From Bin127 sp965221625 (GTDB taxonomy: Bacteria; Chloroflexota; Dehalococcoidia; Lucifugimonadales; Lucifugimonadaceae), in assembly GCA_965221625.1 (NCBI GenBank), contig OZ244903.1:868001-932000 (forward strand): 64,000 bases of DNA, read 5' to 3'. Both the position numbers and the translations under genes were made by a program. Below the pieces are notes generated by a model that did no database searches, was not told the DNA's origin, and saw only the letters and a list, made by a program, of their open reading frames with translations. Below, piece after piece: positions 16,491 through 25,616 of this stretch. Numbering within the stretch: the stretch's first letter is position 1; each line of letters begins with the position of its first letter.

Positions 16491-17492
16491 ATGAGCATTG
16501 ATGACGCAACGAGCGACCGTTGGTTGGAGTTGCGTGTCCAACTGGAGTCCGAATACGCCGAACCGGTAACACATCTCTTTTCGCAATACTGCGACGGTCG
16601 CGTTTTCGTCGAACAACTCGGCGATTGGGATGCCGATGATGACTTTGACGGCAAAGACTTAAACGCCGCGGTCATCGTCTGCGGATATGTGCCCATTGAT
16701 GCGACGACCGAAAATCGCAAAGCCATGGTAGAAGTCGGCGTCCGGTTGATGGCGGAGTTCGGCGAGGTCGGATTGCTGCAGGAACGAATTGTTGATGCGT
16801 CTGAGTGGGAAAATCAGACGTTTCCGTCGGTCAAAATAGGCAACAGGATATTCATCTCGCCGCGACTTCCGGGCGATGTCCCAACGAACAGAGACTCCGG
16901 GTTGGCCACTGATTCGATGGCTCCGTCACAACGCGACTACGTCGAAGTCTACTTGTCGCCGGGCCTCGCGTTTGGGACCGGAAATCATCCGACGACGCGA
17001 CTTTGCCTACATCGCATCGTAGAGGAGGCGGAATCAGGCAGACTCGACGGAAAGACGGTACTGGACGTCGGTTGCGGTTCCGGGATACTGTCCATCGTCG
17101 CGCTGAAACTCGGAGCGCGCGGTGCGTGGTGCATTGATATCGACGACACTGCGGTTCGGGCGGTTTGCGACAACCTCGTGATGTCCAGCGTCTCCGAACG
17201 CGCTCACGTCATGCTTGGCACGCTGCCCCACTTCGAGTTGCAAAACATGCAGTTTGACTTCGTATTCGCAAACATCACGTCTCGGGTTTTGATCGAACTC
17301 GCTGAGGCACTAATGGCATCAGTCAAACCAGGTGGAACGATCCTCGCTTCCGGCATATTGGTCAACCAAAAAGATGAGGTTGTGTCTGTTTTCGAGAAGT
17401 GCGAGACTGCTGACTTAGATGAGGTCAGCAAGGACGGCGACTGGTTGATGTTGCGAATACTCAAATCCAGCACCCAGAGCGACGGCTCGTGA
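16491..17492 (+). CDS. prmA: Ribosomal protein L11 methyltransferase
   Basis: PrmA (333 aa) trimethylates ribosomal protein L11 with SAM. The SAM-binding motif I is VLDVGCGSGILSI, preceded by the family signature FGTGNHPTTRLCL; motif IV is FVFANITSRVLIEL. The N-terminal L11-recognition domain is present. ATG 16491 follows a GGGGGATGGG site; an upstream TTG at 16479 is less likely. The TGA stop overlaps the rsmE ATG by one base, so the two are translated together, and with dnaJ they form a common arrangement. Confidence 0.93.
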   Translation: MSIDDATSDRWLELRVQLESEYAEPVTHLFSQYCDGRVFVEQLGDWDADDDFDGKDLNAAVIVCGYVPIDATTENRKAMVEVGVRLMAEFGEVGLLQERIVDASEWENQTFPSVKIGNRIFISPRLPGDVPTNRDSGLATDSMAPSQRDYVEVYLSPGLAFGTGNHPTTRLCLHRIVEEAESGRLDGKTVLDVGCGSGILSIVALKLGARGAWCIDIDDTAVRAVCDNLVMSSVSERAHVMLGTLPHFELQNMQFDFVFANITSRVLIELAEALMASVKPGGTILASGILVNQKDEVVSVFEKCETADLDEVSKDGDWLMLRILKSSTQSDGS

Positions 17493-18253
17493 TGCACAGG
17501 ATCTACGTTGATCCAGGGTTCGCCGAGTCATTCTCCATAGGCGATGTGATCGAGATACCTGCAGCAAAATCACGACGTACCGCAAACGCATCGGGGCCGC
17601 ACAACAGTGAAACGGTCGCCTTGTTTTGTGGCGACGGACGGGAGTGGTTGGCCGAGTTGAAGGTTGACGATCGAACGGGATTGAATGTGAATGCCGAATT
17701 GCTCGAGGTTTCGCAGCCCGATGTCGAGATGCCGATTGAAATCTCGATGATGATGGCGTTGACTCCGACGGATCGCTACCAACAAGCTTTGGCGAAATGC
17801 ACCGAATTGGGTGCCGCTGAGTTCGTGCCATTCGTCTCGGACCGAGTGAGTAGCAAAACACGAGGAGATTTCGCGGACAGAATCGATCGGTGTCGTGAAG
17901 AGATAGTCCAAGCTGCAGAAGAGTCTGGACGTTTGCACGTGCCGACAATCAGCGAAATCCAATCTTTCGAGGATGCATTGACTCGGCAATTGGACCGAGA
18001 CACCTCGATCATCTTCCTGTGGGAAGGTGCAAATGAGCCGTCGCTCTGGGAAGTCGCAAACTCACTCAGTTACCGACCGCGACATCCGGTTCGAACTGTC
18101 GTTGTTGTCGGTCCAGTTGATGGATTCACTGAAACCGAGGTCGAGTTTGCAGAGTCTTTAGGCGTATGTGTAGCCAGTCTCGGGCCGAGAGTTCTCAGGA
18201 CTGACACTGCGTCGATCGCCGCGATGTCGCTGCTCGCGCAGGCGTTCGGTTGA
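17492..18253 (+). CDS. rsmE: 16S rRNA m3U1498 methyltransferase RsmE
   Basis: RsmE (253 aa) methylates U1498 in 16S rRNA; it is a knotted SPOUT enzyme with an N-terminal PUA-like domain. The PUA part begins HRIYVD and the conserved catalytic-domain motifs follow: ALTPTDRYQQALAKCTELGA, then EIVQAAEESGRLHVP, and VVVVGPVDGFTETEVEFA with SLGPRVLRTDTASIAAMSLL. The GPEGGF loop of most members reads GPVDGF here. A GTG three bases upstream is an alternative start. Confidence 0.93.
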   Translation: MHRIYVDPGFAESFSIGDVIEIPAAKSRRTANASGPHNSETVALFCGDGREWLAELKVDDRTGLNVNAELLEVSQPDVEMPIEISMMMALTPTDRYQQALAKCTELGAAEFVPFVSDRVSSKTRGDFADRIDRCREEIVQAAEESGRLHVPTISEIQSFEDALTRQLDRDTSIIFLWEGANEPSLWEVANSLSYRPRHPVRTVVVVGPVDGFTETEVEFAESLGVCVASLGPRVLRTDTASIAAMSLLAQAFG

Positions 18254-18442
18254 CAGGAAACGCACGCTAGATTAACCCGGGTCGATGGATGCGGATTGTC
18301 TCTAGATTTGGGGCGGTTGCCTCGCAACCTGATGATCCGAAGAGGCAACGACATTGCGAAAAATGACAGAGGAATCTTACGATTGGCGTCGGTGATATAG
18401 TCTTTTGCAGGTTGGAAGCACCACAAGGAGATGGGATCGACG

Positions 18443-20491
18443 ATGAGAGATAAACGTATCTACAAGAGCCACGGCTTGCTGGCATTTGCGCTGTTGTTGA
18501 GCGTCTTTGTGTTTGCGTGCGGTGGCGAGACCGTCGTCGAGGTTACCCGAGAGGTCGAGGTAATTCGCGAGGTAGAGAAGGAAGTCCCGGTTGAAGTTGA
18601 GGTCGTCAAAGAGGTTGAGGTGGAGAGGGAAGTCCCCGTGGAGGTCGTCAAGGAGGTCGAGAAGGAGGTTGTGCGCGAAGTCGAGGTGACGCGTGAGGTT
18701 GAAGTCGAGAAAGAGGTGGAGGTCATCAAGGAAGTGGAGGTAGAGAAGGAAGTTCGGGTTGAGGTTGAGGTTACTCGCGAAGTCGAGGTTCAGGTCGTAG
18801 TTACAGCTACTGCGGAGGCATACGGTGCGGGTGCAGGTGCTGAAGTGATTGCGGCTGCAACCGCGCAGGTTGAGGCACCTTCACAACAGTACGGTCAACT
18901 GGTAGTCGTCTCCCCAGACATCGGAGCCGGTTGGTTTACCAGCTCGCCATACGACGACTATACGAGTGACCAATTTGGTGTTGCAGATCCGTTGATCTAC
19001 GCAGATCCTGCGCCGATTCCGCAACGCGGCGCATTCAATCCATCCATCAGCATCGCCAACGGTTGGCGAGTTGCCGACGATGCTCGTTCAATAACCTTCA
19101 ATATCCGCGACGGAGTCCAGTTCCATCACGGTTGGGGCGAACTCACAGCGGAAGACGTCGCCTGGTCGTTCAACGACGCGTTGCGAGAAGGCAACACAAA
19201 CTCGCGGTCCGGTTTCGTAGGTGAGTACCAAGGTTCATGGGAAGCGGTCGATGACAACACCGTCATCATGCACGTGAAAGAGGGAGCCACGCTCAGTCCC
19301 GTTTGGCTGTTGGAGACATCGAATGTTTGGCGCAACACGCTGACGGCAACATCGAAGCGCGCGATCGATGAGCTCGGACCGGAGACGGGCGGAAGGAAAA
19401 TTGGGCAAGGCCCGTTCGAGATGATCGAAGGTGCTGCCGACGACTACATCTTGTTCGAGGCAGTCGACTCGCACTACCGCAAGGTTCCGTCTCTCGAGTC
19501 GGTGCGGATGGTAGCGATACCCGAACCGGCGACGCGCGTTGCGGCGTTTGCCAACGGCGAGGTGCACATTTCCGTTCTCTCGGCACAGTTCGCAGTCGAG
19601 GCGCGCGATCGCGTGCCTGGATCGCGCATCCAACCGTTGGGTGAGGGCCAGACCTTGCACATCTACATGGGTGGTAACTTCTGGCAGACGTCAGATCCCG
19701 TCGACCCGTCAACGGAGTTCCCACGTGGGGGTTTCATGCCTGACGCAGACCGCCCGTGGATCAGCGACCCGAGCGACCCAGCTTCGATGGAGCGAGGTTC
19801 GAAGTTCCGCCGCGCCTTGAGCATGGCAGTCGACCGACAGGCGATCAACGAGGTAATCGGGCAAAACCTGTATCCTCCGCACTACACATTCACCGGTTTC
19901 ACCAGCAACGACGCGTTGTGGAAGCCAGAGTGGGAGATTCCTTTCGACCCTGAAGGTGCACGTGCACTGATGGCGGAGGCCGGTGTGCCCGAAGGCTTCA
20001 AGATTCCGGTTTGGTTGACCCCCGATTCCGGTTCATTGCCCTACGACATCGGCGAGGCTGCGGTGTTAGATTGGCAGAACAACCTCGGACTTAGCGTAGA
20101 AATCGAAGCGACCGCATACTCGGCTCGACGTCCCACGTTGATAGGACGCACGATCGACATTCCGCTGTATCACCATATGAACTTGGGTTACGCGGACGAA
20201 CCGAAAGGTCGATTGATGTCGGCTGCCAAAGGTGGTGCCAATCGCGGCATCGAGTTGCCCAACGAAATCCTTGAGAGGACATATTGGGCAAACTTGGTCG
20301 AGACTGATGCCCAGAAGCGGATTGAGAACAATATCTATCTCACCGACTGGTTGAACGAAACTGCGTTGGTGATGTCGATGGTTAGGCAGAATCAGCTCTA
20401 CGTCGTGTCACCCGAAGTTGTCGAGTGGGTACCGTACACCGAGACGTTCGGCGGCATGAACGCACTCGACACGATAGTCTTGGCGCGGTAA
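18443..20491 (+). CDS. ABC transporter substrate-binding lipoprotein, family 5 (OppA/DppA-like), importer 1
   Basis: Extracytoplasmic binding protein, probably for peptides or similar solutes. ATG 18443 gives a lipoprotein signal ending in the lipobox V-F-A-C at residue 26. Then comes a striking spacer of about 92 residues (29-120) made of E/V/K/R hexad-like repeats (for example EVTREVEVIREVEKEVPVE), followed by the SBP_bac_5 domain: SITFNIRDGVQFHHGWG, TAEDVAWSFNDAL, then FRRALSMAVDRQAINEVIG. Two permease genes follow after a large hairpin. ATG 18431 directly behind AAGGAG is a less likely start. Substrate unknown. Confidence 0.88.
   Translation: MRDKRIYKSHGLLAFALLLSVFVFACGGETVVEVTREVEVIREVEKEVPVEVEVVKEVEVEREVPVEVVKEVEKEVVREVEVTREVEVEKEVEVIKEVEVEKEVRVEVEVTREVEVQVVVTATAEAYGAGAGAEVIAAATAQVEAPSQQYGQLVVVSPDIGAGWFTSSPYDDYTSDQFGVADPLIYADPAPIPQRGAFNPSISIANGWRVADDARSITFNIRDGVQFHHGWGELTAEDVAWSFNDALREGNTNSRSGFVGEYQGSWEAVDDNTVIMHVKEGATLSPVWLLETSNVWRNTLTATSKRAIDELGPETGGRKIGQGPFEMIEGAADDYILFEAVDSHYRKVPSLESVRMVAIPEPATRVAAFANGEVHISVLSAQFAVEARDRVPGSRIQPLGEGQTLHIYMGGNFWQTSDPVDPSTEFPRGGFMPDADRPWISDPSDPASMERGSKFRRALSMAVDRQAINEVIGQNLYPPHYTFTGFTSNDALWKPEWEIPFDPEGARALMAEAGVPEGFKIPVWLTPDSGSLPYDIGEAAVLDWQNNLGLSVEIEATAYSARRPTLIGRTIDIPLYHHMNLGYADEPKGRLMSAAKGGANRGIELPNEILERTYWANLVETDAQKRIENNIYLTDWLNETALVMSMVRQNQLYVVSPEVVEWVPYTETFGGMNALDTIVLAR
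18527..18802 (+). repeat. Low-complexity coding repeat (Glu/Val-rich lipoprotein spacer)
   Basis: GAGGTCGAGG-type units repeat for about 276 bases and encode residues 29-120 of the binding protein. Similar but not identical spacers occur in the lipoproteins at 39032 and 60958. Codons vary, which suggests conservation at the protein level. Confidence 0.8.
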
Positions 20492-20542
20492 CTACGCGTC
20501 GATCTAAGGCGGTTGTAGTTTCCGCTTTGGCGATCGCGAGAT

Positions 20543-20581
20543 GACGTCCGGTGCAGTTTTCCATTACCTGCATCGGACGTC
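20543..20581 (+). promoter_or_regulatory. Large hairpin between binding-protein and permease genes (importer 1)
   Basis: Left arm 20543-20556 (GACGTCCGGTGCAG) and right arm 20568-20581 (CTGCATCGGACGTC) form a 14-bp stem with one G-U pair and an 11-base loop. It begins 51 bases after the binding-protein stop. Comparable hairpins lie at the same place in the other two importers. Possible role: partial termination or 3' stabilisation of the binding-protein mRNA, as known for malE-malF. Confidence 0.6.
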
Positions 20582-20630
20582 GTGATTCGAACGAACTCTG
20601 GCTGATCATGAGGTGAATTAAACCCCAACG

Positions 20631-21548
20631 ATGTGGCGCATCATCGTCAATCGACTTGCCTTCGGTGCCGTCATCGTAGTCTCGATTACGGTCGTTGTAT
20701 TCGGGTTGTCGCGCGCTGCGGGCGACCCCCGAAATATCTATCTCGACGAGTATGCGACTCCCGAAGCATGGGATGCCTGGGGAGAACGTATGGGTTTAGA
20801 CAAGCCGCTGTACGTGCAGTACGGCGTCTGGTTGTGGGATGCGTTGCGTGGCGACTTCGGCGAGTCGCTGTACTACGACGTACCCAGCTTGCGGTTGGTT
20901 CGTGAACGCGTGCCCAACACCTTGCAACTTGGCGGCGTTGCTTTTGGCGTAGCCATCCTCATCGGTATACCCCTCGGCGTCGTATCGGCAGTCAACCGCG
21001 GATCCGTGATCGACTACGGCGTACGAGGATTCGCTTTGCTTGGTCAGTCAGTCCCCGTTTTTTGGATTGGACTTATGATGATCTTGATATTCACGGCGAC
21101 GCTTGGCTGGTTGCCGTCAAGCCGCAATGAAGGTTGGCAACACTTCATCATGCCTTCGATTGCGCTTGGTTGGCTGCCGGCGGCTGGATTGATGCGCATC
21201 ACGAGGGGTGCGATGCTCAACATCCTAGACAGCGAGTACATCAAACTGGCGAGAGCAAAAGGAGTCTCTTGGGGGAGGGTAGTTTGGGTTCATGGCTTCA
21301 GGAACGCAGTGATTCCTCCTTTGACTGTCGCCGCACTGATTTTCGCGGCGTTTCTGACGGGCACAGTAGTCGTTGAGTCGGTGTTCGCTTGGCCAGGTGT
21401 CGGACGTTTGGCCGTCCAATCGATCAAGAACAACGACTTTCCGGTATTGAGTGCCATCGTCGTGCTTTTCTCATCGTTCTACATCTTCCTTAACTTGGTG
21501 GTTGATCTGCTCTACGCGAATCTTGATCCGAGGATCCGGTTGGACTAG
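20631..21548 (+). CDS. ABC transporter permease, OppB/DppB-like, importer 1
   Basis: Inner-membrane permease (305 aa) with about six transmembrane helices. It starts MWRIIVNRLAFGAVIVVSIT, a typical first helix of this family, followed by GDPR and a periplasmic loop (YVQYGVWLWDALRGDFGES). The EAA loop that contacts the ATPase is ILDSEYIKLARAKGVSWGRVVW, and the end DPRIRLD is characteristic. It works with the lipoprotein upstream and the second permease downstream. No ATPase gene follows. Confidence 0.93.
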   Translation: MWRIIVNRLAFGAVIVVSITVVVFGLSRAAGDPRNIYLDEYATPEAWDAWGERMGLDKPLYVQYGVWLWDALRGDFGESLYYDVPSLRLVRERVPNTLQLGGVAFGVAILIGIPLGVVSAVNRGSVIDYGVRGFALLGQSVPVFWIGLMMILIFTATLGWLPSSRNEGWQHFIMPSIALGWLPAAGLMRITRGAMLNILDSEYIKLARAKGVSWGRVVWVHGFRNAVIPPLTVAALIFAAFLTGTVVVESVFAWPGVGRLAVQSIKNNDFPVLSAIVVLFSSFYIFLNLVVDLLYANLDPRIRLD

Positions 21549-21560
21549 GGTCAGACGACC

Positions 21561-22490
21561 GTGGCGATCGAATCGAGATACGTCCCGTCGCCTTTGGACG
21601 ACTCGCTTCCGACCAACCCGTTGTTGCGTGCACTTCGGTTGGGTTGGGGTGTCTTCCGTCGCTATCCGACGATCCCAATCCTCATACTGATTCTGTTGCT
21701 GGTCAGTGCCATATTTGCCGAACAGATCTCGCCCCACGACCCGTTGCGTGGTGGCGGTTTGAGGGCGGCGTTCAAGCCGCCCGTCTTCCTCGAAGGCGGC
21801 ACCTGGGAGCATCCGTTGGGTACCGACCACCAAGGTCGGGACATCTTGAGTCGTCTAATCTATGGTGCGCGCATATCGACATTCATCTCAACCGCCGTGA
21901 TTCTGGCTGGCGGCATTGGTGGAACCATTGTCGGTCTGTTGGCCGGGTACCGAGGCGGATGGGTCGATCAACTAGCCATGCGGGCGGTTGATTTCACACT
22001 TGCAATGCCGTTCCTGCTCGTCGCACTCGTCGTCGTTATCGTCTTCGGTCAGAGTCTCGAGTTGATCATTATCCTTCTCATCCTCTTCGGTTGGGACAAC
22101 TTCGCTAGGGTTGTACGCGCCGAGACGTTGACGCTGCGCGAATCCGACTACGTCAGCTATGCGCGCATCCAAGGTGCCTCGGAACGTCGGATATTGTTCC
22201 GACACATTCTCCCCGGCGTCGTTGGCTCCGTGCTCGTCATCGGTAGCTTGCGGGTCGGCTCTCTAATCCTGACCGAATCTACGTTGAGCTTCCTCGGAGT
22301 TGGTGTGCCACCAGACACACCGGCTTGGGGCATCATGGCTTCCGACGGTCGTCAGCACCTGTCGAGGGCTTGGTGGATTAGCACCATGCCAGGCGTAGCG
22401 ATCTTCCTGGTCGTGATGGGTTTCAACTTCCTTGGTGATTGGCTGCGGGACTGGTTCGACCCGCGATTGCGTCAACTGAGGATTCAGTAG
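21561..22490 (+). CDS. ABC transporter permease, OppC/DppC-like, importer 1
   Basis: Second permease (309 aa) of the importer, starting at GTG 21561, 12 bases after the OppB-like gene. An N-terminal cytoplasmic segment precedes RRYPTIPILILILLLVSAIFA, and LGTDHQGRDILSRLIYGARIS is the family signature. The EAA loop is LRESDYVSYARIQGASERR and the end reads DWFDPRLRQLRIQ. The operon ends here without ATPase genes: the next gene, gpsA, is convergent, 33 bases away. Confidence 0.92.
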   Translation: MAIESRYVPSPLDDSLPTNPLLRALRLGWGVFRRYPTIPILILILLLVSAIFAEQISPHDPLRGGGLRAAFKPPVFLEGGTWEHPLGTDHQGRDILSRLIYGARISTFISTAVILAGGIGGTIVGLLAGYRGGWVDQLAMRAVDFTLAMPFLLVALVVVIVFGQSLELIIILLILFGWDNFARVVRAETLTLRESDYVSYARIQGASERRILFRHILPGVVGSVLVIGSLRVGSLILTESTLSFLGVGVPPDTPAWGIMASDGRQHLSRAWWISTMPGVAIFLVVMGFNFLGDWLRDWFDPRLRQLRIQ

Positions 22491-22523
22491 CTTCAGTCGC
22501 AAGATCAGATACGGCGCAGGAAA

Positions 22524-23540
22524 CTACTCTCGTTGCAGTTCTCGTTGCATTAGCTCGGTCATCGCCTCGAACGGTGTGACGCCTTCGAACATCACCTTAT
22601 GTGCCGTCTCGGTGATCGGCATCTCGACGTCCAACTGCCGTGCTATGCGTAGTGCGGCCTGCGTGGTTGGCACACCTTCCGCAGTCTGCCCAACGCATGC
22701 GAGTGCTTGCTCAACCGAATCGCCGGCCGCGAGTCGGGCACCCAGTCGGTAGTTTCTGCTCAGTCGGCTGTAACTCGTCGTTAGCATGTCTCCCATCCCA
22801 CTCAAACCAGCAAACGTCGTTGGTTTCGCCCCCATCGCAACGCCCAATCGAGTGATCTCATGCAGCCCGCGTGTGACGTATGCAGCCTTTAGATTTGCCC
22901 CTAACTCGGTCGCATCGATGAAACCGGCACCGATAGCGATGATGTTCTTAAGCGTGCCGCCCAACTCGACCCCGATGATGTCGTCGGATGCGTAAACTCT
23001 GAATGCATCGTTGCTTGTGATCTGTTGCACCGCTTCAGCTGTCGTTATCGAAGTCGACGCAGCGGTGGCGAGGGCAGGAAGACCTTGGGCAATCTCCGGG
23101 GCAAGGTTCGGACCAGACAGCGCGCAGATATGGTTCAGCGTTGCATTGACGTTCGTCCCTCGCGACTCGGCAACGGTTTCGGCGATAACCTCGCTCATCC
23201 TTTTGCCGGTCTCGATCTCGAGTCCCTTGGTGGCACTCACAATCATGGCACCGGATGAGAGATGTGGCACGTACGCTGCCATCGCGGAACGCACGGCTAC
23301 GGATGGCAACGCGACGACGACGCAATCGACGCCATTCAACGCGTCAGGATTGCCATGGACGGACATCCGCTGAGGGAACGCGGATCCGGGTAGGTATCGC
23401 TTGTTCTCGCCATCCTCTAGCAGCTGCGCCGCCCGTTGTTCATCTCGGGCAACCAGACGCGTCACGCGATTGTTTTTGGCGAGAAGAACGGCGATTGCAG
23501 TCCCCCATGATCCTGCGCCTATGATGCCGATCGTCGGAAT
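22524..23540 (-). CDS. gpsA: Glycerol-3-phosphate dehydrogenase [NAD(P)+], apparent ATT start
   Basis: GpsA reduces dihydroxyacetone phosphate to sn-glycerol 3-phosphate for phospholipid synthesis. The sequence has SATKGLE, the catalytic Lys region GVELGGTLKNIIAIGAGF, and GLSGMGDMLTT. A GTG at 23465 would give 313 aa without the nucleotide-binding motif. Reading further upstream in frame gives PTIGIIGAGSWGTAIAVLLAKN, the missing Rossmann N-terminus, but the frame holds no ATG, GTG or TTG before a TAA. The simplest start is ATT at 23540 (338 aa, normal length). It follows plsY after about 32 bases, so glycerolipid genes are together. Confidence 0.88.
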   Translation of the reverse strand: MPTIGIIGAGSWGTAIAVLLAKNNRVTRLVARDEQRAAQLLEDGENKRYLPGSAFPQRMSVHGNPDALNGVDCVVVALPSVAVRSAMAAYVPHLSSGAMIVSATKGLEIETGKRMSEVIAETVAESRGTNVNATLNHICALSGPNLAPEIAQGLPALATAASTSITTAEAVQQITSNDAFRVYASDDIIGVELGGTLKNIIAIGAGFIDATELGANLKAAYVTRGLHEITRLGVAMGAKPTTFAGLSGMGDMLTTSYSRLSRNYRLGARLAAGDSVEQALACVGQTAEGVPTTQAALRIARQLDVEMPITETAHKVMFEGVTPFEAMTELMQRELQRE

Positions 23541-23572
23541 CGGTTCACGTCCAGAGTATTGGTGTGTTTAGT

Positions 23573-24223
23573 TCAATCCTGAGCCGCTTGGATATCGAGT
23601 TGATTCTCTTCACCCCTAATGAGACGCTTGATGTTCTCGCGATGGCTGGTAATGATCATACCGCCTGCAAGAATGGCGAAGAGAAGGTACTCGACCGGTT
23701 CTCGGATCACCAAAGTCGACGTCGCCTTGACGTCGACAACTGCGATCACGATCAAAGCGGTGATTCCCAATACCGCACCGATCATCGATCCCAGCGAAAC
23801 GTAGCGCGTCAAAAGAGCGATGACAATTCCGATCAAGGTTACCGCACCTGCCCAAGGAGAAAGCACGAAGATTGCTGCCCATCCGGTAGCCACGCCTTTG
23901 CCACCTTTGAACCCGGCGAACACGGGCCAAGTGTGCCCGATTATCGCCATCACTCCACAGCATGCGTGGATCCAGTAAGAGTTGGGGGTGAGGATTAACG
24001 GCAATCCGACGGCCAAGGCTCCTTTCGCGAAATCGAGTATCAACACCGTCGCAGCCGCCTTCTTGCCGACGGTCCGCAAGACGTTGGTAGTACCCATGGA
24101 TCCGCTTCCGTGCTCGCGAGGGTCGACGTCGCCCCAGAGCTTAGAGACGATGATACCCACCGGAATGGATCCGACAGCGTAGGATGCTGCCATAAAGGCG
24201 ATCCCCATGATGAGATCGTTCAT
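23573..24223 (-). CDS. plsY: Glycerol-3-phosphate acyltransferase PlsY
   Basis: PlsY (216 aa) transfers an acyl group from acyl phosphate to glycerol 3-phosphate at the membrane, making lysophosphatidic acid. Several transmembrane helices and the three family loops are visible: GSIPVGIIVSKLWG with DPREHGSGSMGTTNVLRTVGK, the FAGFKGGKGVATGWA loop, and the C-terminal SHRENIKRLIRGEEN. It lies between der and gpsA, and GpsA supplies its substrate. Confidence 0.95.
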   Translation of the reverse strand: MNDLIMGIAFMAASYAVGSIPVGIIVSKLWGDVDPREHGSGSMGTTNVLRTVGKKAAATVLILDFAKGALAVGLPLILTPNSYWIHACCGVMAIIGHTWPVFAGFKGGKGVATGWAAIFVLSPWAGAVTLIGIVIALLTRYVSLGSMIGAVLGITALIVIAVVDVKATSTLVIREPVEYLLFAILAGGMIITSHRENIKRLIRGEENQLDIQAAQD

Positions 24224-24239
24224 TGGTTGCGTTCGTCAA

Positions 24240-25559
24240 TCACTTGGTGGACCTATACAGCATTCGGAGCGGGGTACCTTGGAAGCCGAATGCTTCTCGC
24301 ATTTTATTCTCCAAATAGCGACGATAGGAAAAGTGAATCAGATTTGGGTTCCTGCATTCGACCACGAACGTCGGCGGACGCGTTGCTACCTGCTCAATGC
24401 CAGTTATCCTTGCGCGCCTGCGTCCCCGAGTCGGTATCGGACGCTCTCCTAACGCCGTGTAGAGCACCCCGGACAGTTTCGAGGCGTCCGTCTGTTTGTC
24501 GAATTGATCGTACGTGTCGCGCACCGCGGTTGGGATGGCGTCAATGCCGACGCCAGACATGGCCGACGTTAACAAGATCGGTGCTTCGGGGATGAACTTG
24601 AAGCGGTCTCGAACCTCAAGTGTCGCTTCCTCGGGCGTGACTTCGGCTTCCCCTGCTAGATCCCACTTGTTGATGACGACGACTCCCGCCTTGAAGGCAT
24701 CCTGCGCGAAACCACCGATGTGGGTGTCTTGGGCGGTCACAAACTCGGTCGCATCCAAGACGATTATCGTCACATCCGAACGCTCGATGGCGTTGATGGT
24801 TCGGATCGCACTGAACTTCTCGATTCCTTGTTCAGTCTTGCCTCGCCGACGCAGACCGGCGGTGTCGAGGAACGTAAACCGCGAGTGTTCGTACTCAAAA
24901 GTGGCGTCGACAGTGTCTCGAGTCGTGCCCGGCACAGCACTCACAATCGATCTGTCTTCACCGGTCAGAGCGTTGAATATCGCCGACTTGCCTACGTTCG
25001 GACGTCCGGCGATGGCAACTCTGATGCTGTCGGCGGGTACTTCGTCCTCGGCCGGCCCCGACATGATCTCGAAGGCACGATCCATCAACTCTCCGATACC
25101 GATGTCGTGGTATGCGCTAATCGGAATCGCCTCGCCCATGCCTAACGAGGCGAATTGGTAGAGCTCTGCTAATCGATTGGCGTTGTCGGTCTTGTTGCCG
25201 GCGAGCAGGAATGGTTTGTTCGAGCGTCGCAACAGATCCGCGGCGTCGTAGTCGGATGCAGTTACGCCGTCAACGCTGTCAACCAGCATGATGACGAGAT
25301 CCGCACTATCGATGGCGCGTTCTGACTGCGCTCTGACTTCGTCCCATAGCTGCAACTCGGCGGATGGTTGATCTTCGATCCCCGCAGTGTCGACGAGAAT
25401 GAAACGGTTGCCCATCCATTCAGCATTGGATGACACACGGTCGCGGGTCGTTCCCGGCGTATCGCTAACGATCGCGATGCGGCTTCCAGCGATGCGGTTG
25501 AATAGCGTTGACTTGCCGACGTTCGGACGCCCAACAATGGCTATGACAGGTAACGACAT
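24240..25559 (-). CDS. der: Ribosome biogenesis GTPase Der (EngA)
   Basis: Der (439 aa) is a two-GTPase-domain factor for 50S assembly. First G domain: GRPNVGKSTLFN, DTPGTTRDR, DTAGIED, NKTDN. Second: GRPNVGKSAIFN, SAVPGTTRDTVD, DTAGLRRRGK, NKWDL. A C-terminal KH-like domain ends the protein with LIHFSYRRYLENKMREAFGFQGTPLR. Everything expected is present. It is followed by plsY after 16 bases. Confidence 0.97.
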   Translation of the reverse strand: MSLPVIAIVGRPNVGKSTLFNRIAGSRIAIVSDTPGTTRDRVSSNAEWMGNRFILVDTAGIEDQPSAELQLWDEVRAQSERAIDSADLVIMLVDSVDGVTASDYDAADLLRRSNKPFLLAGNKTDNANRLAELYQFASLGMGEAIPISAYHDIGIGELMDRAFEIMSGPAEDEVPADSIRVAIAGRPNVGKSAIFNALTGEDRSIVSAVPGTTRDTVDATFEYEHSRFTFLDTAGLRRRGKTEQGIEKFSAIRTINAIERSDVTIIVLDATEFVTAQDTHIGGFAQDAFKAGVVVINKWDLAGEAEVTPEEATLEVRDRFKFIPEAPILLTSAMSGVGIDAIPTAVRDTYDQFDKQTDASKLSGVLYTALGERPIPTRGRRRARITGIEQVATRPPTFVVECRNPNLIHFSYRRYLENKMREAFGFQGTPLRMLYRSTK

Positions 25560-25616
25560 CGGATCTCGAAGTTCGTCGGTACAACGGTTCAGGATGCTGC
25601 GATTGGTGCTGTGCGG

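Noticed and set aside
18460..18729. Antisense frame of Ser/Thr repeats opposite the lipoprotein spacer
   Set aside because: Shadow of the Glu/Val repeat; no ribosome-binding site.
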